This document shows positions 19,044-29,927 of a stretch of DNA of 64,000 nt, piece after piece; positions within the stretch are counted from its first letter, which is position 1, and each line of letters starts with the position of its first letter. The translations under genes and the position numbers were made by a program. The notes under the pieces were generated by a model that worked only from the letters and a program-made list of their open reading frames with translations, made no database searches and was not told where the DNA came from. Source of the stretch: CAVWDI01 sp963793095 (GTDB lineage: Bacteria; Chloroflexota; Anaerolineae; Anaerolineales; UBA4823); the NCBI GenBank assembly GCA_963793095.1, contig CAWBYY010000004.1:334394-398393 (forward strand). Direction: 5' to 3'.

Positions 19044-20603
19044 CTAACCTCTCTGACGTCGTTTGAACCATACAACAAAACCCGTTACCAATGCGAGACC
19101 CGGTATCAATATCACAGTGACCAGCAGTATCAGATTACTTGTCACTGGTGTTAATGGCATGAGTGAACGCCGGGTAGTCTCTTTTGGTGTTAAACTGATA
19201 ATATCTTCTTTGCCTGCTAACCAGTCGATGACATTAACAAACAAGTCACCGTTCGCATATGCAAAGAAGTTGGAATTATTTGCGAAATCCGAATCACCCA
19301 TAACAACCAGCTTACTATCCGAAGTGAAGATTTCCGCAACAACCGCCAGCGAAACTGGTCCTGGCAAATCCTGTTCTTGATTAAATGCTGCTTGCTCTGG
19401 ATTGCTTGCAACTGAATCCAAATCCGTTTCAGCCCAGGATTGCTGGCCTGTTTTCACCAATTCTGACCTGCTTATCTGCGTTTCAGAATCAGAAACCGTC
19501 ACACTCCTGACTGTCGGATACTGAGAGGCGATATTTTCCAATTTAATTGTGATTGGATGGGAGCTATATTCAGCAGCAAAAGGAGCAAATATTTGCATTG
19601 AATTAAGATCAATTACAATATCATTTCCCATTATTATCCCCCAATCTTCTTCCAGGTAATTTGCAAGGTAATCGGTTTGTCCTTCAAACTCTGTCACAGG
19701 AAGCGGTTCCTGCATTACAAATAAAGACCCACCCAGCATTATATATTCATTCAAAATTTCAACTTCATTTGAAGCAATAGGAATTCTAGGACCAGCGATT
19801 ACAATAACATTTGCATCATCTGGAATTTCATTTGTGGATAATAAATTCAGGTTATCAACGGAATAATTCCTGCTCTCCAGAGATCGTTTAACCTGAGAAT
19901 AGCCTTCTTCATCTGTATCTTCTGGATTATATTCCCCATGCCCTGTCAGGAAATAGACCTTGCGTAATTCTGGGCTTATCAATCTGACCAATGCCGCTGT
20001 AATTTCTTGTTCGCTTATAAACGAAACTGGCTCCTGATAGTTACCTTTTTTAAGCACAATCGTTCCATCTCGGGAGATCTGCGCCTGCTCAGCAGCAATA
20101 GGATTAGCATCAGGGTCAATAAACTCGAATTCAAATTTACCATTTGAGTGAAATTTATAAAGTTCAAGCAGCTCCCTGGCCTCATCCGAAGATATTCTCG
20201 GGGTAAAGAAAGCGGATGCAAAAACTGGTGAATCAAGCCTCTTTAATGTCTCGATCGTTTCAGGCGCCAGGGTAAAATTTTTATCTTCAGTCAGATCTTT
20301 CCGTAAAGGGTTTTGATATGATAGATAATTCAGGACAATTAATACCCCCAAAAATGCAGCGCTGAAGATCAAAGCATTACTGCCATACCGGGCATGTCTC
20401 CCAGAAAAAAACCGTCTGATCCGGTTGCGATCCAAAATTACATAAAAAACAAAACTGAAAACCGCAATTCCCAGTACTAACAGTAAAAATTCATCCCAAT
20501 CTGGCCTGAAAAAGAAGATTGCGACTGCTCCAATCCCAGCGATTCCAGCAATAATTATTAATACATTTGTCAGATGCCTTCTATTAATCTCCATTAACGC
20601 CAC
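19044..20603 (-). CDS. GldG-like auxiliary component of ABC system
   Basis: 519 residues. Three N-terminal hydrophobic helices are followed by a large extracytoplasmic domain (GYSQVKRSLESRNYSVDNL, NVIVIAGPRIPIASNEVEILNEY, GGSLFVMQEPL), which matches the GldG/ABC_transp_aux domain, and a C-terminal helix (LILLVTVILIPGLALVTGFV) before a basic tail. Next to a GldF-like permease (10-nt overlap) and GldA-like ATPase. In Bacteroidota GldAFG supports gliding; here the substrate is unknown. Confidence 0.8.
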   Translation of the reverse strand: MALMEINRRHLTNVLIIIAGIAGIGAVAIFFFRPDWDEFLLLVLGIAVFSFVFYVILDRNRIRRFFSGRHARYGSNALIFSAAFLGVLIVLNYLSYQNPLRKDLTEDKNFTLAPETIETLKRLDSPVFASAFFTPRISSDEARELLELYKFHSNGKFEFEFIDPDANPIAAEQAQISRDGTIVLKKGNYQEPVSFISEQEITAALVRLISPELRKVYFLTGHGEYNPEDTDEEGYSQVKRSLESRNYSVDNLNLLSTNEIPDDANVIVIAGPRIPIASNEVEILNEYIMLGGSLFVMQEPLPVTEFEGQTDYLANYLEEDWGIIMGNDIVIDLNSMQIFAPFAAEYSSHPITIKLENIASQYPTVRSVTVSDSETQISRSELVKTGQQSWAETDLDSVASNPEQAAFNQEQDLPGPVSLAVVAEIFTSDSKLVVMGDSDFANNSNFFAYANGDLFVNVIDWLAGKEDIISLTPKETTRRSLMPLTPVTSNLILLVTVILIPGLALVTGFVVWFKRRQRG

Positions 20604-21337
20604 CTTCGCATTTCCATAGAGATCGAGGCAACCATAAGTGAGATAGCTGTGACACTCAGGTAGTAGACCACATCTCGAAGATCCAGGATGCCGGAAAACA
20701 GGTTTGAAAAGAAGTGATCGCTGAAGTTCAAATAATTAATCAGCTCAAAATTTCCTCCACCTGCACCAGCAATCCTGGCCACAGGATCCAGAATCCACCA
20801 GATGATAATGAACACTCCCAATGTAGTTATAAAAGCGGCAATCTGGTTGCTGAAAAATGAAGAAACCGCCACGCCAACTGCAATCAATGCCGCTCCAAGT
20901 AAAGCTATTCCCAGATAACCGCTGATAAATGGCCCCTGGTCAATGCCTGGTTCGATCAATTGATTCAGGATCAATGGGTAAATTAGCGTTACAGCGACAA
21001 TTGTCAGGATCAGCAGAAATCCTCCCAGCCATTTACCTACCACAAGTTCATAATCCTTCACTGGCGAGGTCAACAGTAACTCAATTGTCCCTAAACGCTG
21101 CTCTTCTGCAAGCAGTCTGGTGGTTACCGCTGGAATCAACAAAACCAGCATTGTCGCTAAAGGGGCTAAAAAGACCTCAATACCGGGAGCATATCCAGGT
21201 TGGATTATAGATACCTGTAAATTTAAATAGAAAAAGATCCCCAGAACTGCTAGCATTACAAAAGCGATCATATAAGGGACCCAGTCCGCAAAATATCTTC
21301 GATACTCGCGGCTGGCGATTATCCAGATATTAACCAT
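20594..21337 (-). CDS. ABC-2 type permease, GldF-like
   Basis: 247 residues from the ATG at 21337 (MVNIWIIASREYRRYF); an in-frame ATG at 21352 is an alternative. Six hydrophobic segments, with the ABC-2 signature EQRLGTIELLLTSPVKDYELVVGKW after the second helix. It overlaps the GldG-like gene by 10 nt. Together with the ATPase upstream it forms a complete exporter-like module. Confidence 0.85.
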   Translation of the reverse strand: MVNIWIIASREYRRYFADWVPYMIAFVMLAVLGIFFYLNLQVSIIQPGYAPGIEVFLAPLATMLVLLIPAVTTRLLAEEQRLGTIELLLTSPVKDYELVVGKWLGGFLLILTIVAVTLIYPLILNQLIEPGIDQGPFISGYLGIALLGAALIAVGVAVSSFFSNQIAAFITTLGVFIIIWWILDPVARIAGAGGGNFELINYLNFSDHFFSNLFSGILDLRDVVYYLSVTAISLMVASISMEMRRWR

Positions 21338-21373
21338 GAGCCTTACCATCACCTTCTGAATCAGCCTGAACGT

Positions 21374-22312
21374 TCATAATGGAGCTATCTCATCCCTTTC
21401 CTCACGCGTTAATTTAAGGAATATTTCTTCGAGGCTCAAATCTGCTTTCCGAATCTCAAGAAGGTCATAACCAGCAGAAACAACCGCTTTTGCTAAATCC
21501 GGTCTCGGTTCAGTACCTGGGAGAGTCTCAATTTCCAGAATTCCATTTTGTATCGAAAGAATCCTGTTGACCCCGTTCACACCTCGGACATGAGATTCGA
21601 TCCCCTCCTGATTGCCGCCTATCTCCATAAAAATGTGTTGAGCGCCGGATATTCGGGATTTTAATCTTTCCGGTGAATCTTCAGCTACCAGCTTGCCCCC
21701 ATTTATTATCAACACCCTGTCACAGACCTGCTGCGCCTCGGAAAGAATGTGGGTTGACAGTAATATTGTTCTTGTTTTTCCTAAATCCTGGATCAGGCTC
21801 CTTACTTCGATTAATTGGGCTGGATCCAAACCGATCGTCGGTTCATCCAGAATCAGAACTTCCGGATCATGAACCAGCGCCTGTGCAAGGCCAGCACGCT
21901 GTTTTAACCCTTTTGACAGACTGGAGATATAACTTTCTGACCGATCCTCCAAATTCATTAACTTTATAACCTGGTTAACTCTCTCTTCTGCATTTTTAGT
22001 GCGGCGCAGATTGGCCATGTATTTTAAATAATCAAATAAAGTCATATCTGGATATAGAGGATTAGATTCAGGCAGGTAACCCACCCGTCTTCTTACCTCC
22101 AAGGACTGATCAACAACATCATACCCGGAGATGGATGCTTTCCCCGAAGTCGGAGGCATGTAACCGCACAAGATCCGTATGGTGGTAGTTTTTCCGGCTC
22201 CATTTGGGCCAAGAAAACCGAGTATTTCATTCTCACCAACATGAAATGAGAGCGAATCGATCGCACGGTTTGGTCCGTAATCCTTTGTTAACCCTTCTAC
22301 TTCAATCATCAA
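21374..22312 (-). CDS. ABC transporter ATPase, GldA-like
   Basis: 312-residue ATP-binding subunit. Walker A GPNGAGKTT (~36-44), Q-loop in VGYLPESNPLYPDMT, signature LSKGLKQR, Walker B VLILDEPTIGLDP and switch STHILSEA are all present. A ~90-residue C-terminal extension follows, as in ABC-2 exporters of the NodI/GldA type. First gene of the four-gene operon with the permease, GldG-like and DUF4340 proteins. A hairpin with a U-run lies 30 nt upstream of the start. Confidence 0.9.
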   Translation of the reverse strand: MMIEVEGLTKDYGPNRAIDSLSFHVGENEILGFLGPNGAGKTTTIRILCGYMPPTSGKASISGYDVVDQSLEVRRRVGYLPESNPLYPDMTLFDYLKYMANLRRTKNAEERVNQVIKLMNLEDRSESYISSLSKGLKQRAGLAQALVHDPEVLILDEPTIGLDPAQLIEVRSLIQDLGKTRTILLSTHILSEAQQVCDRVLIINGGKLVAEDSPERLKSRISGAQHIFMEIGGNQEGIESHVRGVNGVNRILSIQNGILEIETLPGTEPRPDLAKAVVSAGYDLLEIRKADLSLEEIFLKLTREERDEIAPL

Positions 22313-22342
22313 TGTCCCGTGAAAACCAATTTACTGACATGA

Positions 22343-22378
22343 AAAAGCACCGCCGCCCGTTCAGGCTGCTGTGCTTTT
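22343..22378 (-). terminator. terminator-like hairpin in the ABC operon leader
   Basis: AAAAGCAC (22343-22350) pairs with GTGCTTTT (22371-22378), extended inward with two mismatches. The minus-strand transcript would form a GC-rich hairpin followed by a short U-run, only ~30 nt before the ABC ATPase start. It lies between divergent genes, so it is not an ordinary 3' terminator of either. It may be an attenuator or the end of an unseen small RNA. Confidence 0.45.
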
Positions 22379-22544
22379 ATTATCAAACCTAATGTTTATA
22401 CAATAAACAAACAATCAAAGTCAAGTATCTTGAATACTTCTAATAAAAATTTAATACTTCCATTTCTTGTGAGCCTGAAATGTGGTTGAAATCTTGCACG
22501 AAAAACAGGATTAAGGCATACTATTGTTATTGGAGTAAGTGAAC

Positions 22545-24095
22545 ATGACTATGATACCTTTACGAGTTTATGTCAGGCAGATCAAACAATTGATCATTAC
22601 CAGGCAGACGGAAGAAGCGATTTCACACTGCCTCCATATCTTAAAAACGTATCCTAAGTACCTGGATGCATATCGGGTTTTGGGTGAAGCTTATCTCGAA
22701 AAAGGCAATCAGGCTGAGGCATCAGACATTTTTCAGCGGGTGCTCTCATCAATACCTGACGATTTTGTTGCCCATATTGGTATGAGCGTTATTCGTGAAG
22801 AAGACCAGAAATTGGATGAAGCTATCTGGCATATGGAACGCGCTTACGAAGTTCAACCATCAAACAGTACCATTCAATCCGAGATACGCAGGTTGTATGG
22901 TTCCAGGGAAGGTATTGAACCCCAGAAAGTCCGCCTGACCAGAAGCGCCCTGGCGCGTATGTATGTTAAAGGAGAGCTTTTCCCGCAAGCGATCGGGGAA
23001 TTGCAGGCCGCCCTGGCTGAAGATCCAAACAGGTTTGACCTCCAGATATTATTGGCAGATGTTTATTTTCGAACTGGAGCGGATGACAAGGGAATTGTAA
23101 TATGCAACCAGACCCTCGATAAACTTCCTTATTGCCTGGGAACAAATTTATTACTGGCTCAATTTTACCTGGATAAAGATCAAAAAGATGAAGCTGAGCC
23201 ATTCATGGAGCGTCTGTTTGAACTTGATCCATATTATGCCCACCTTGATAACCTCAATAAAAATCCGGAAACAGTCTCCGACGAGTTAATTCAAATTGAA
23301 AAATTTATCTTATCCCCATTAGCAGTCGCGGCGGTTAAGGAATCTCTGGAAAAAGTAATTGAGGATTTTCAGAACAATAAATCCCAGGAAGAACATACAA
23401 CCGCAGTTATCGCTGCTGCTGAAATCGGCGGTGAAATTATGGATGATGAAACCAGTTCCCCTCCTGTTGAGGTGGAAGATAGCAGCCAGGTCTCCGAAGA
23501 TATCGAACCTGTTCATCACTCTGATTGGCTGCAGGAACTGGACAAAGAAATAGAAGATGAAGAAGATACAAAGCCCGTGATTGTTCCTGTATCTTCAGAA
23601 GCGGAAATTGAACAGGTTGAAGCTAGCAAGCTTGATCAAGAAATTCAGGAAAAATCCCAGTCTGAAATCCCGGATTGGTTGCAGGAACTGGCTGATGAGG
23701 AAACGTCTTTGGAAAGTGATGAAGCTGGTGAAGAGATAACAGATAAACCCGTAGATATTGACGGTATTGAAGATGTTTCCGATGAAGTAGTTTTGGAAAA
23801 AATGTTTCCCTCCGAGACGGAGCCTGAGGAGAAAGGTTTCGAAGAGCACGTCCATGGTGATTTGACCAGGTCCCTGGAAAGCGTTCAGACAGGCAAAACT
23901 GAAAAATCTTCTCGAAATTATTCGGAGTTGATAAAATCGTCCCAAAATCTACCCGAGGTTATAAAGGAATTGGAGCAGGCAGCAGACCAGGATCCAGAAA
24001 ATGAATCCATCCTGCGAAATCTTGGGGACGCCTATCTACGGAATAATCAGTTATCCGAAGCCATGGAAGCTTACACCAGAGCAGAAAAACTTTAG
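22545..24095 (+). CDS. TPR-repeat protein with acidic middle region
   Basis: 516 residues from ATG 22545, 9 nt after TGGAG (GTG 22539 also in frame). Residues ~1-230 contain tetratricopeptide repeats (AYRVLGEAYLEKGNQAEASDIFQRV style). Residues ~270-460 are strongly acidic and low in complexity, with the repeated block SDWLQELDKE / PDWLQELADE. A final TPR pair (NESILRNLGDAYLRNNQLSEAMEAY) closes it. Likely a cytoplasmic scaffold. Ndk follows 23 nt downstream. No catalytic domain seen. Confidence 0.75.
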   Translation: MTMIPLRVYVRQIKQLIITRQTEEAISHCLHILKTYPKYLDAYRVLGEAYLEKGNQAEASDIFQRVLSSIPDDFVAHIGMSVIREEDQKLDEAIWHMERAYEVQPSNSTIQSEIRRLYGSREGIEPQKVRLTRSALARMYVKGELFPQAIGELQAALAEDPNRFDLQILLADVYFRTGADDKGIVICNQTLDKLPYCLGTNLLLAQFYLDKDQKDEAEPFMERLFELDPYYAHLDNLNKNPETVSDELIQIEKFILSPLAVAAVKESLEKVIEDFQNNKSQEEHTTAVIAAAEIGGEIMDDETSSPPVEVEDSSQVSEDIEPVHHSDWLQELDKEIEDEEDTKPVIVPVSSEAEIEQVEASKLDQEIQEKSQSEIPDWLQELADEETSLESDEAGEEITDKPVDIDGIEDVSDEVVLEKMFPSETEPEEKGFEEHVHGDLTRSLESVQTGKTEKSSRNYSELIKSSQNLPEVIKELEQAADQDPENESILRNLGDAYLRNNQLSEAMEAYTRAEKL

Positions 24096-24118
24096 ATAAT
24101 AATTATTTGGAGGTTTTT

Positions 24119-24568
24119 GTGGAACGGTCACTTGTGCTAGTAAAACCAGACGGTGTTCAACGTGGTCTGATTGGTTTAGTCATCTCTCGTCTTGAAAATC
24201 GGGGATTGTTGCTGGTCGGGGCAAAATTTATGCCTGTTTCAAGAGAATTAGCTGAAAAACATTATGCTATCCACAAAGGGAAACCTTTTTATGCAGGCTT
24301 GATCACTTATATTACTTCATCGCCGGTAATGGCGATGGTCTGGGAAGGTCCTAACGCTGTCCAGGCTATACGTCAGACTATGGGCTCCACAAGACCCACA
24401 GAAGCATCCCCAGGTTCAATACGGCACGATTTTGCCCTTGAAGTTGGACGAAATTTAACCCACGCTTCCGATTCTCCTGAAAACGGCATCCAGGAAGTAA
24501 AACTCTGGTTTAATGAAGATGAACTTGTGGACTGGAACCGTTATTCAAACCCCTGGATTTTTGAATAA
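24119..24568 (+). CDS. ndk: nucleoside diphosphate kinase
   Basis: 149 residues from the GTG at 24119, chosen because GGAGG lies 6 nt upstream. Ndk transfers the gamma-phosphate between nucleoside triphosphates and diphosphates through a phosphohistidine. LVLVKPDGVQRGLIG opens the domain and the active-site histidine is in RNLTHASDSPE. Length is typical. Confidence 0.95.
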   Translation: MERSLVLVKPDGVQRGLIGLVISRLENRGLLLVGAKFMPVSRELAEKHYAIHKGKPFYAGLITYITSSPVMAMVWEGPNAVQAIRQTMGSTRPTEASPGSIRHDFALEVGRNLTHASDSPENGIQEVKLWFNEDELVDWNRYSNPWIFE

Positions 24569-24702
24569 ACAGTAATAATTTTATCCATTTTATTTCCCGG
24601 AAGACAATAAAATTTAACATCATCAGGACCAATCCAGCATAAGCGCGCGGTTCATTTCTGCATTCTGGATGTCTTTCTGAGTTTTGATATAATTCCAACT
24701 AT

Positions 24703-26624
24703 ATGAATAAAATTACTCCAGAAAAAATTTCGGAGACACTCGAAGCTATTCTGCCCGGTGTTCAAAAACCTGGACGATATACTGGCGGTGAACTCAACCA
24801 GGTTATTAAAGACTGGGAATCGGCCAGAACACGCGTGGCTCTGGTATTCCCGGATATTTATGATCTGGGGATGTCCAATCTCGGTTTAGCCATTCTATAT
24901 GACATTCTCAACAGGCAGCCAGATGTACTTGCCGAACGTGTATTTTCACTCTGGTCGGATATGGAAAAATCCATTCGAGAATTGCAAATCCCGCTTTATT
25001 CGCTGGAAACAAAGCACGCGCTTTACGAATTTGATATCATCGGTTTTTCACTCCCTTATGAAACTCTGTATACAAACGCCCTCAACATCCTGGACCTTGG
25101 CGAAGTGCCGCTTCTGGCAGAGAACAGGAAGGAACAACATCCCTTGGTTATTGCGGGAGGACACGCCGCATACAACCCCGAACCGATGCACGCATTCATC
25201 GATGCCTTTGTCATCGGAGAAGGTGAAGAGGTCATCTTAGAAATTGTGGATGCTCACCAGGAATGGAAGGATTTAAACAGCGCCAGACCGGAATTACTCC
25301 TCAAGCTGTCAAATATCTGGGGCGTTTACGTTCCTTCACTTTACCGGGCTGATTACCACCAGGATGGAACTATATCCTCTGTAAACAGGATTGAGAGGAA
25401 TGCTCCATATCCGGTTGTGAAACGGATTGTGCCCAAACTGCCTCCACCGGTTACTCGATTTATAGTCCCTTATATCGATACAGTCCACAATCGCATCCCG
25501 ATTGAAATCATGCGCGGATGCACCCGCGGTTGGTAGATTCTGCCACGCCGGCATGATTACCCGTCCGGTACGTGAAAGATCTGTAGAAGAAATTCTGGAT
25601 TCAATTGAACAATCTCTTTTACAGACCGGTTATGAAGAAATCGGATTGCTGTCTCTCTCTTCTTCAGACTACACTAATATTTCAGCGTTGGTTAAGAATA
25701 TCAGCCAGCGATTTCAGACTGACCATCTCAGGGTCTCGCTGCCTTCTTTGCGGATAGAGTCCTTTTCAGTTGACCTGATGGATAATTTAGATAATACAAG
25801 GCGGGGCGGTTTTACCCTGGCGCCAGAAGCTGCCACTGAACGAATGCGCAACCTAATAAACAAACCGGTATCCACTGAACAGGTACTCGAGACGTCCCGT
25901 GAGATTTTCAAACACGGCTGGTCGAAGATTAAACTTTACTTCATGATCGGACATCCATCAGAAACGCTGGAGGATGTGATTGCTATCGCCGATTTATGTA
26001 AGGCGGTTCTGAAAGAAGGGCGAAAGTTTAAGGGTAATCGCGGCATCTGTCACTGCAGGTGTGAGTACATTCGTTCCTAAGCCCCATACACCATTCCAGT
26101 GGGTCGCTTGCGAAAATATGGAGGTAATCGAGGAAAAACAAAGTTTGCTAGACAAAGTCCCTGCGTGGACCCGGGTTGAAATTAAACTGGAATTCACCGG
26201 AAATTTCCATGCTGGAAGCCGGTCGTCACCGGAGACCGGCGAATGTCTCAGGTAATCCTTGAAGCCTGGAAAATGGGCGCAAAATTTGACGCCTGGAATG
26301 ATCACTTTCAATTCGATATCTGGTTGCAGGCATTTGAGCAGACTCGGGTTAGACCTGGCGCTTTTACACCCACCGTGAGCGTCCGATCGATGAAATATTT
26401 CCCTGGGAGCACATCGACTACGACAGTACGGAAAAAATTTCTAACGGAAGACTATCTCTGGAGCTTGGAACGGCAGAACTAGGGTTGACTGTCGCGAACA
26501 GTGTTTTGCCTGTGGGATTTTACCAACATTTGCCGACTTTCGCCGCGCTCACCCTGGCGACGTCTGGCAGTGTCCGGAGGTAAAATTCAAACCAGATTTC
26601 AGAGTTCCGGAACATAATCGCTGA
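24703..26624 (+). CDS. B12-binding-domain radical SAM protein, TIGR03960 type (several frameshifts)
   Basis: A B12-binding-like N-terminal part (DLGMSNLGLAILYDILN; IAGGHAAYNPEPMHAF) is followed by the radical SAM cluster site CTRG-C-RFCHAG, the TIM barrel (TLAPEAATERMRNLINK) and the C-terminal CREQCFACGILP. These pieces occupy at least four frames. The first break is one extra base near 25532, inside the CxxxCxxC motif; others lie near 26030, 26190, 26240 and 26370. The order matches the full family. Its exact reaction is not established. The next gene is its usual partner. Confidence 0.8.
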
Positions 26625-26695
26625 TTAAATCCAAGCTCGGTACTCAGCGATTAATGAAGCTGGTCATATAGTAATTGATCGAAAATTCCAAACCG

Positions 26696-27323
26696 ATGCG
26701 AATCCGGATAGTTTTTTCAAAATTGGATCAGATGCGCTTTACGGGCCATCTGGATCTTTTAAAGACCTGGGAGAGATCTTTTCGTCGGGCAGACCTTCCG
26801 GTTACTTATTCCCAGGGTTATAATCCGCGCCCGCTGGATCAATATCGGGGCAACTCTGCCGCTGGGCTTCACTGGTGAAAGTGAATTAATGGATATATGG
26901 CTTGATACCCGGTGTCCGCCCGCAGGAGTTCTGGAGACTTTAATTCCGGCTCTCCCACCTGGAATTATGGTTAAATCAATTCGAAGAGGTTGAGACAGAT
27001 TCCCCTTCATTACAGAGGCTAATCTCTGGTTCTGATTACATTGTCACACTTCCGGATTTTGTCAACGAACTCCCATTGCGATTAATGGATCTATTACGCG
27101 AGAGAAAGAAATCTGGCGTGAACGCCGGGGGAAATCGTACGACCTTCGTCCCTTGATACTTGATCTTTCTGGAATCCGATCCAATGATAACTCGACTTAA
27201 CAAATAAAGATGCGCCTTCTAACCCAGGAAGGTGCAACCGGCCGGCCGGATGAGGTCCTTTCATCTCTAAATATTGAACCGCATAGGACCCGGATACACC
27301 GCCTGAGGCTCATCATCAATTAA
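26696..27323 (+). CDS. DUF2344/TIGR03936 radical SAM-linked protein (several frameshifts)
   Basis: From the ATG at 26696 the protein reads IRIVFSKLDQMRFTGHLDLL and SQGYNPRP, the hallmark start of TIGR03936. Continuations in other frames give LPLGFTGESELMDIWLDTR, YIVTLPDFVNELPL and, at the end, RTRIHRLRLIIN with a stop at 27321. At least four indels are needed. Family members occur directly after the TIGR03960 radical SAM gene or fused to it, as here. Function unknown. Confidence 0.72.
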
Positions 27324-27370
27324 AAATCAATCGAGAAAATCTTCCCATGGTAAAATCTGGATAATTTACA

Positions 27371-27442
27371 GCCCCCATAGCTCAGTGGATAGAGCGTTGC
27401 CCTCCGGAGGCAAAAACCCGCGTTCGAGTCGCGGTGGGGGTA
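27371..27442 (+). tRNA. tRNA-Arg (CCG)
   Basis: Cloverleaf is complete by eye: acceptor GCCCCCA with TGGGGGT (first pair G-U), D-stem GCTC/GAGC, anticodon stem TTGCC/GGCAA with loop CTCCGGA giving anticodon CCG, and T-stem CCGCG/CGCGG around TTCGAGT. Reads CGG arginine codons. CCA is not encoded. A strong terminator follows. Confidence 0.93.
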
Positions 27443-27458
27443 CTCAAGATTTTTTTAC

Positions 27459-27493
27459 CAACCCCTGGGTATCTTTCAGGGGTTGTACTTTTT
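27459..27493 (+). terminator. intrinsic terminator after tRNA-Arg
   Basis: Perfect 9-bp stem CAACCCCTG (27459-27467) / CAGGGGTTG (27477-27485) with a 9-nt loop, then a T-run at 27489-27493. Positioned 17 nt after the tRNA. Confidence 0.85.
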
Positions 27494-27504
27494 GAAATTT
27501 CCCG

Positions 27505-29838
27505 GTGACGATCTTGAACTTCCTCCAGTTAAAATATGTTGCATTATTGTTACTGGTTATGGCTCTGTTTTCCTGTACTAATATGGAATTCAGTGGGGAA
27601 ATTCCTGCCTGGGCGTACGCGGATCTAATTGCCCTTGATCCACCAGACACCTCCGATCCCGGAAAGGACATTATTGCGGTCTACTCACGATTTGTAAATG
27701 ATGAAATCCAGCTCAGGCTGGACTTTCTGGATCAGAGCGATCATTCCTCTTATGATCTGCATCTGGCTCTGGATACATCTCCAGGAGGCAGTAACCATTC
27801 ACCTCTGAATTATGGATCAGAACTGCATTGGGAGGATTGGATAAAAATACCAGCGTCAGGTGATATCCAGATTCTTTCAACTTCAAAAAGATATCAGAAG
27901 GAATGGGGTATGCTGGTTTTTCGTGATCCGGAACGTGATTTTATTGTAATTAAATTCGACCGGATCGCGCTGCTTGGACCTTACCGGGCAGATTGGGAAA
28001 AACCAGGCATTGATTTACAGGCATTCACAACAGAAACAGATTTAAAGGAGGTTGTCGATGCAACCAGTGTTGCAAATACTAACGACACCCCGCCAGAACC
28101 TGTAAACGTATTGTTTGCCTTCAATAATACACTGCCTGGATACAGCCCCTCACAGGTTTTACGGAAGTGGGATGGCGCCCATACAGGTCCATTCGGCGGC
28201 AGGCATGGTCTGTTCAACCTTCTCCGTACAGCCCGCAGCAGCCGTATCCCGCTAGTATTGCTGGATTTAAAGTATCCTTCAACTCTCGCCGCCCTGGATG
28301 CAATAGGTGCGCTTGCGACCTTCCGCCAGATGGAAGATGAAGGTCTTCTGATTCTGCCCCTGCCGCTCCCTGATACCCGTTATTCGCCTCTGGAAGTTGA
28401 TCAGAGGTTCATGGATACCTGGATCCAAATATTAGAAAATAACGCAATTTCTCACGGTTTAATGCCCTCTCTCAGCGTGTTTAACCCCGAATCTAACTTG
28501 ATATCCCTTAATGGATACCCGTTTTTTTCTCAAACCACCACTGTTGAGGAGCAAACCACTCCCAAATTTAAGAATATCCTGCAATCCGGTAATACTAAGA
28601 CTATCCGACTGGACTACTTCTTTAATTCGCTCTCTGGTCAGCAGGTTGATTTAAAGGTCCAACCCTCGATACTCGCCGCTTATTAATTTCAGAGGCAATC
28701 TCCAACAATCTCTCTCCGCTGATCCGCAGCGACCGCATCATTGTGCTGGGAGGAGATCTGCCAGCCAGCGCCTGGGGTGTTCCTGAGATTGGGCGGGCTT
28801 CCTTCCAGTATTTCGCTTCCCATCCCTGGGTTAAACCTGTAGATGTTAAAACATTAGAATTTCTAATACCAGAAAGGAACCCGCGGGATGTATTTGAAGG
28901 ATACTTTTACAATTTAAATGGTCAAAATCGCAGTCTTTCTGATCGTGTTGTTGACACTTTACTAATGGCATTTAACCATCTGCCAGATAATCCGCTCGCA
29001 AAAACCGCACTCGATTCATATATCTCCTTTTTCTACCCGATCTACCCATTTAATAACAATCTTGTTGAACTGCGGAAAAACTACATCCCCCATCTCTGGA
29101 CCCTGGTGGAAGCAGCAAAATGGGCTGGGGATCCATCTGAAAATTCTGACTGTAGAAGGGATATCGATCACGACGGCTCTATTGAATGTTTGCTTACATC
29201 CAGAAATGTATTTGCGGTTATCGAACCAGATGGCGGCTATTTGTCATTTCTTTTTATCAGAAATTCCGGTCAATTCCACCAGATAATCGGTCCATCTTCC
29301 CAGTTTACAACTGGAACTACAGACCCGCTTTTCTGGGATAAATCGCAAGGATTTCACGCGGATCCGAGGGTTATGGTTGGCGCCTTCGAAGATCATGGGA
29401 TTATGTTTCAGGCTGAAACCAGCCAAAATGGGATCAAATTATTCAGTAATTCTATCGATTACGCCAAGTCTTTCAACCTTCTAGATAAGGGGATTAACTG
29501 TTGAATACACCGGGATAAAAACCGGTAGTACGCTTTCGACAACCATTCCTCTTACTCTGGATCTGAGGAGATTCTTTTATAATTCAAGCGAAAACCCATT
29601 AATCTATACGAATAATAAGGGATTTCTTAATATAAAGCTGGGTGGAAACGTTCTCCTACAGGTAAAGACCTCTGCTGATATGCATGTCGATTCAACCCTG
29701 GACATGATAGATTTCTTGAAAAGGACAGAGAACCCCAATTTCGAGTATCCGCCTGGTTTCTACCTTCCTTACCCTTTCACCCTGATAAAAATAACCGGGT
29801 TGCAAGATTTTCAGACCTCTATAAGTCTCCTACAATAA
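27505..29838 (+). CDS. large uncharacterised lipoprotein (two frameshifts)
   Basis: Three consecutive frames (27505-28686, ~28690-29504, ~29490-29838) read as one ~775-residue protein after two single-base corrections, near 28672 and 29494. A signal with lipobox LFSC (Cys24) starts it. The N-terminal ~170 residues look like a beta-sandwich; the middle contains NLLRTARSSRIPLVLLDL and IIVLGGDLPASAW, reminiscent of a barrel of the polysaccharide-deacetylase/GH57 kind but without motifs I can verify. RDIDHDGSIECLLTS later resembles a calcium-binding loop. I do not recognise the family with confidence. Confidence 0.6.
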
Positions 29839-29927
29839 TTATTTGTTATGATATAAAAATGATATATTAGTTTGAATAATTAAATATAGCGGGCTTAATA
29901 AATGTAAAGCCCAGGGGTAATTATTAG

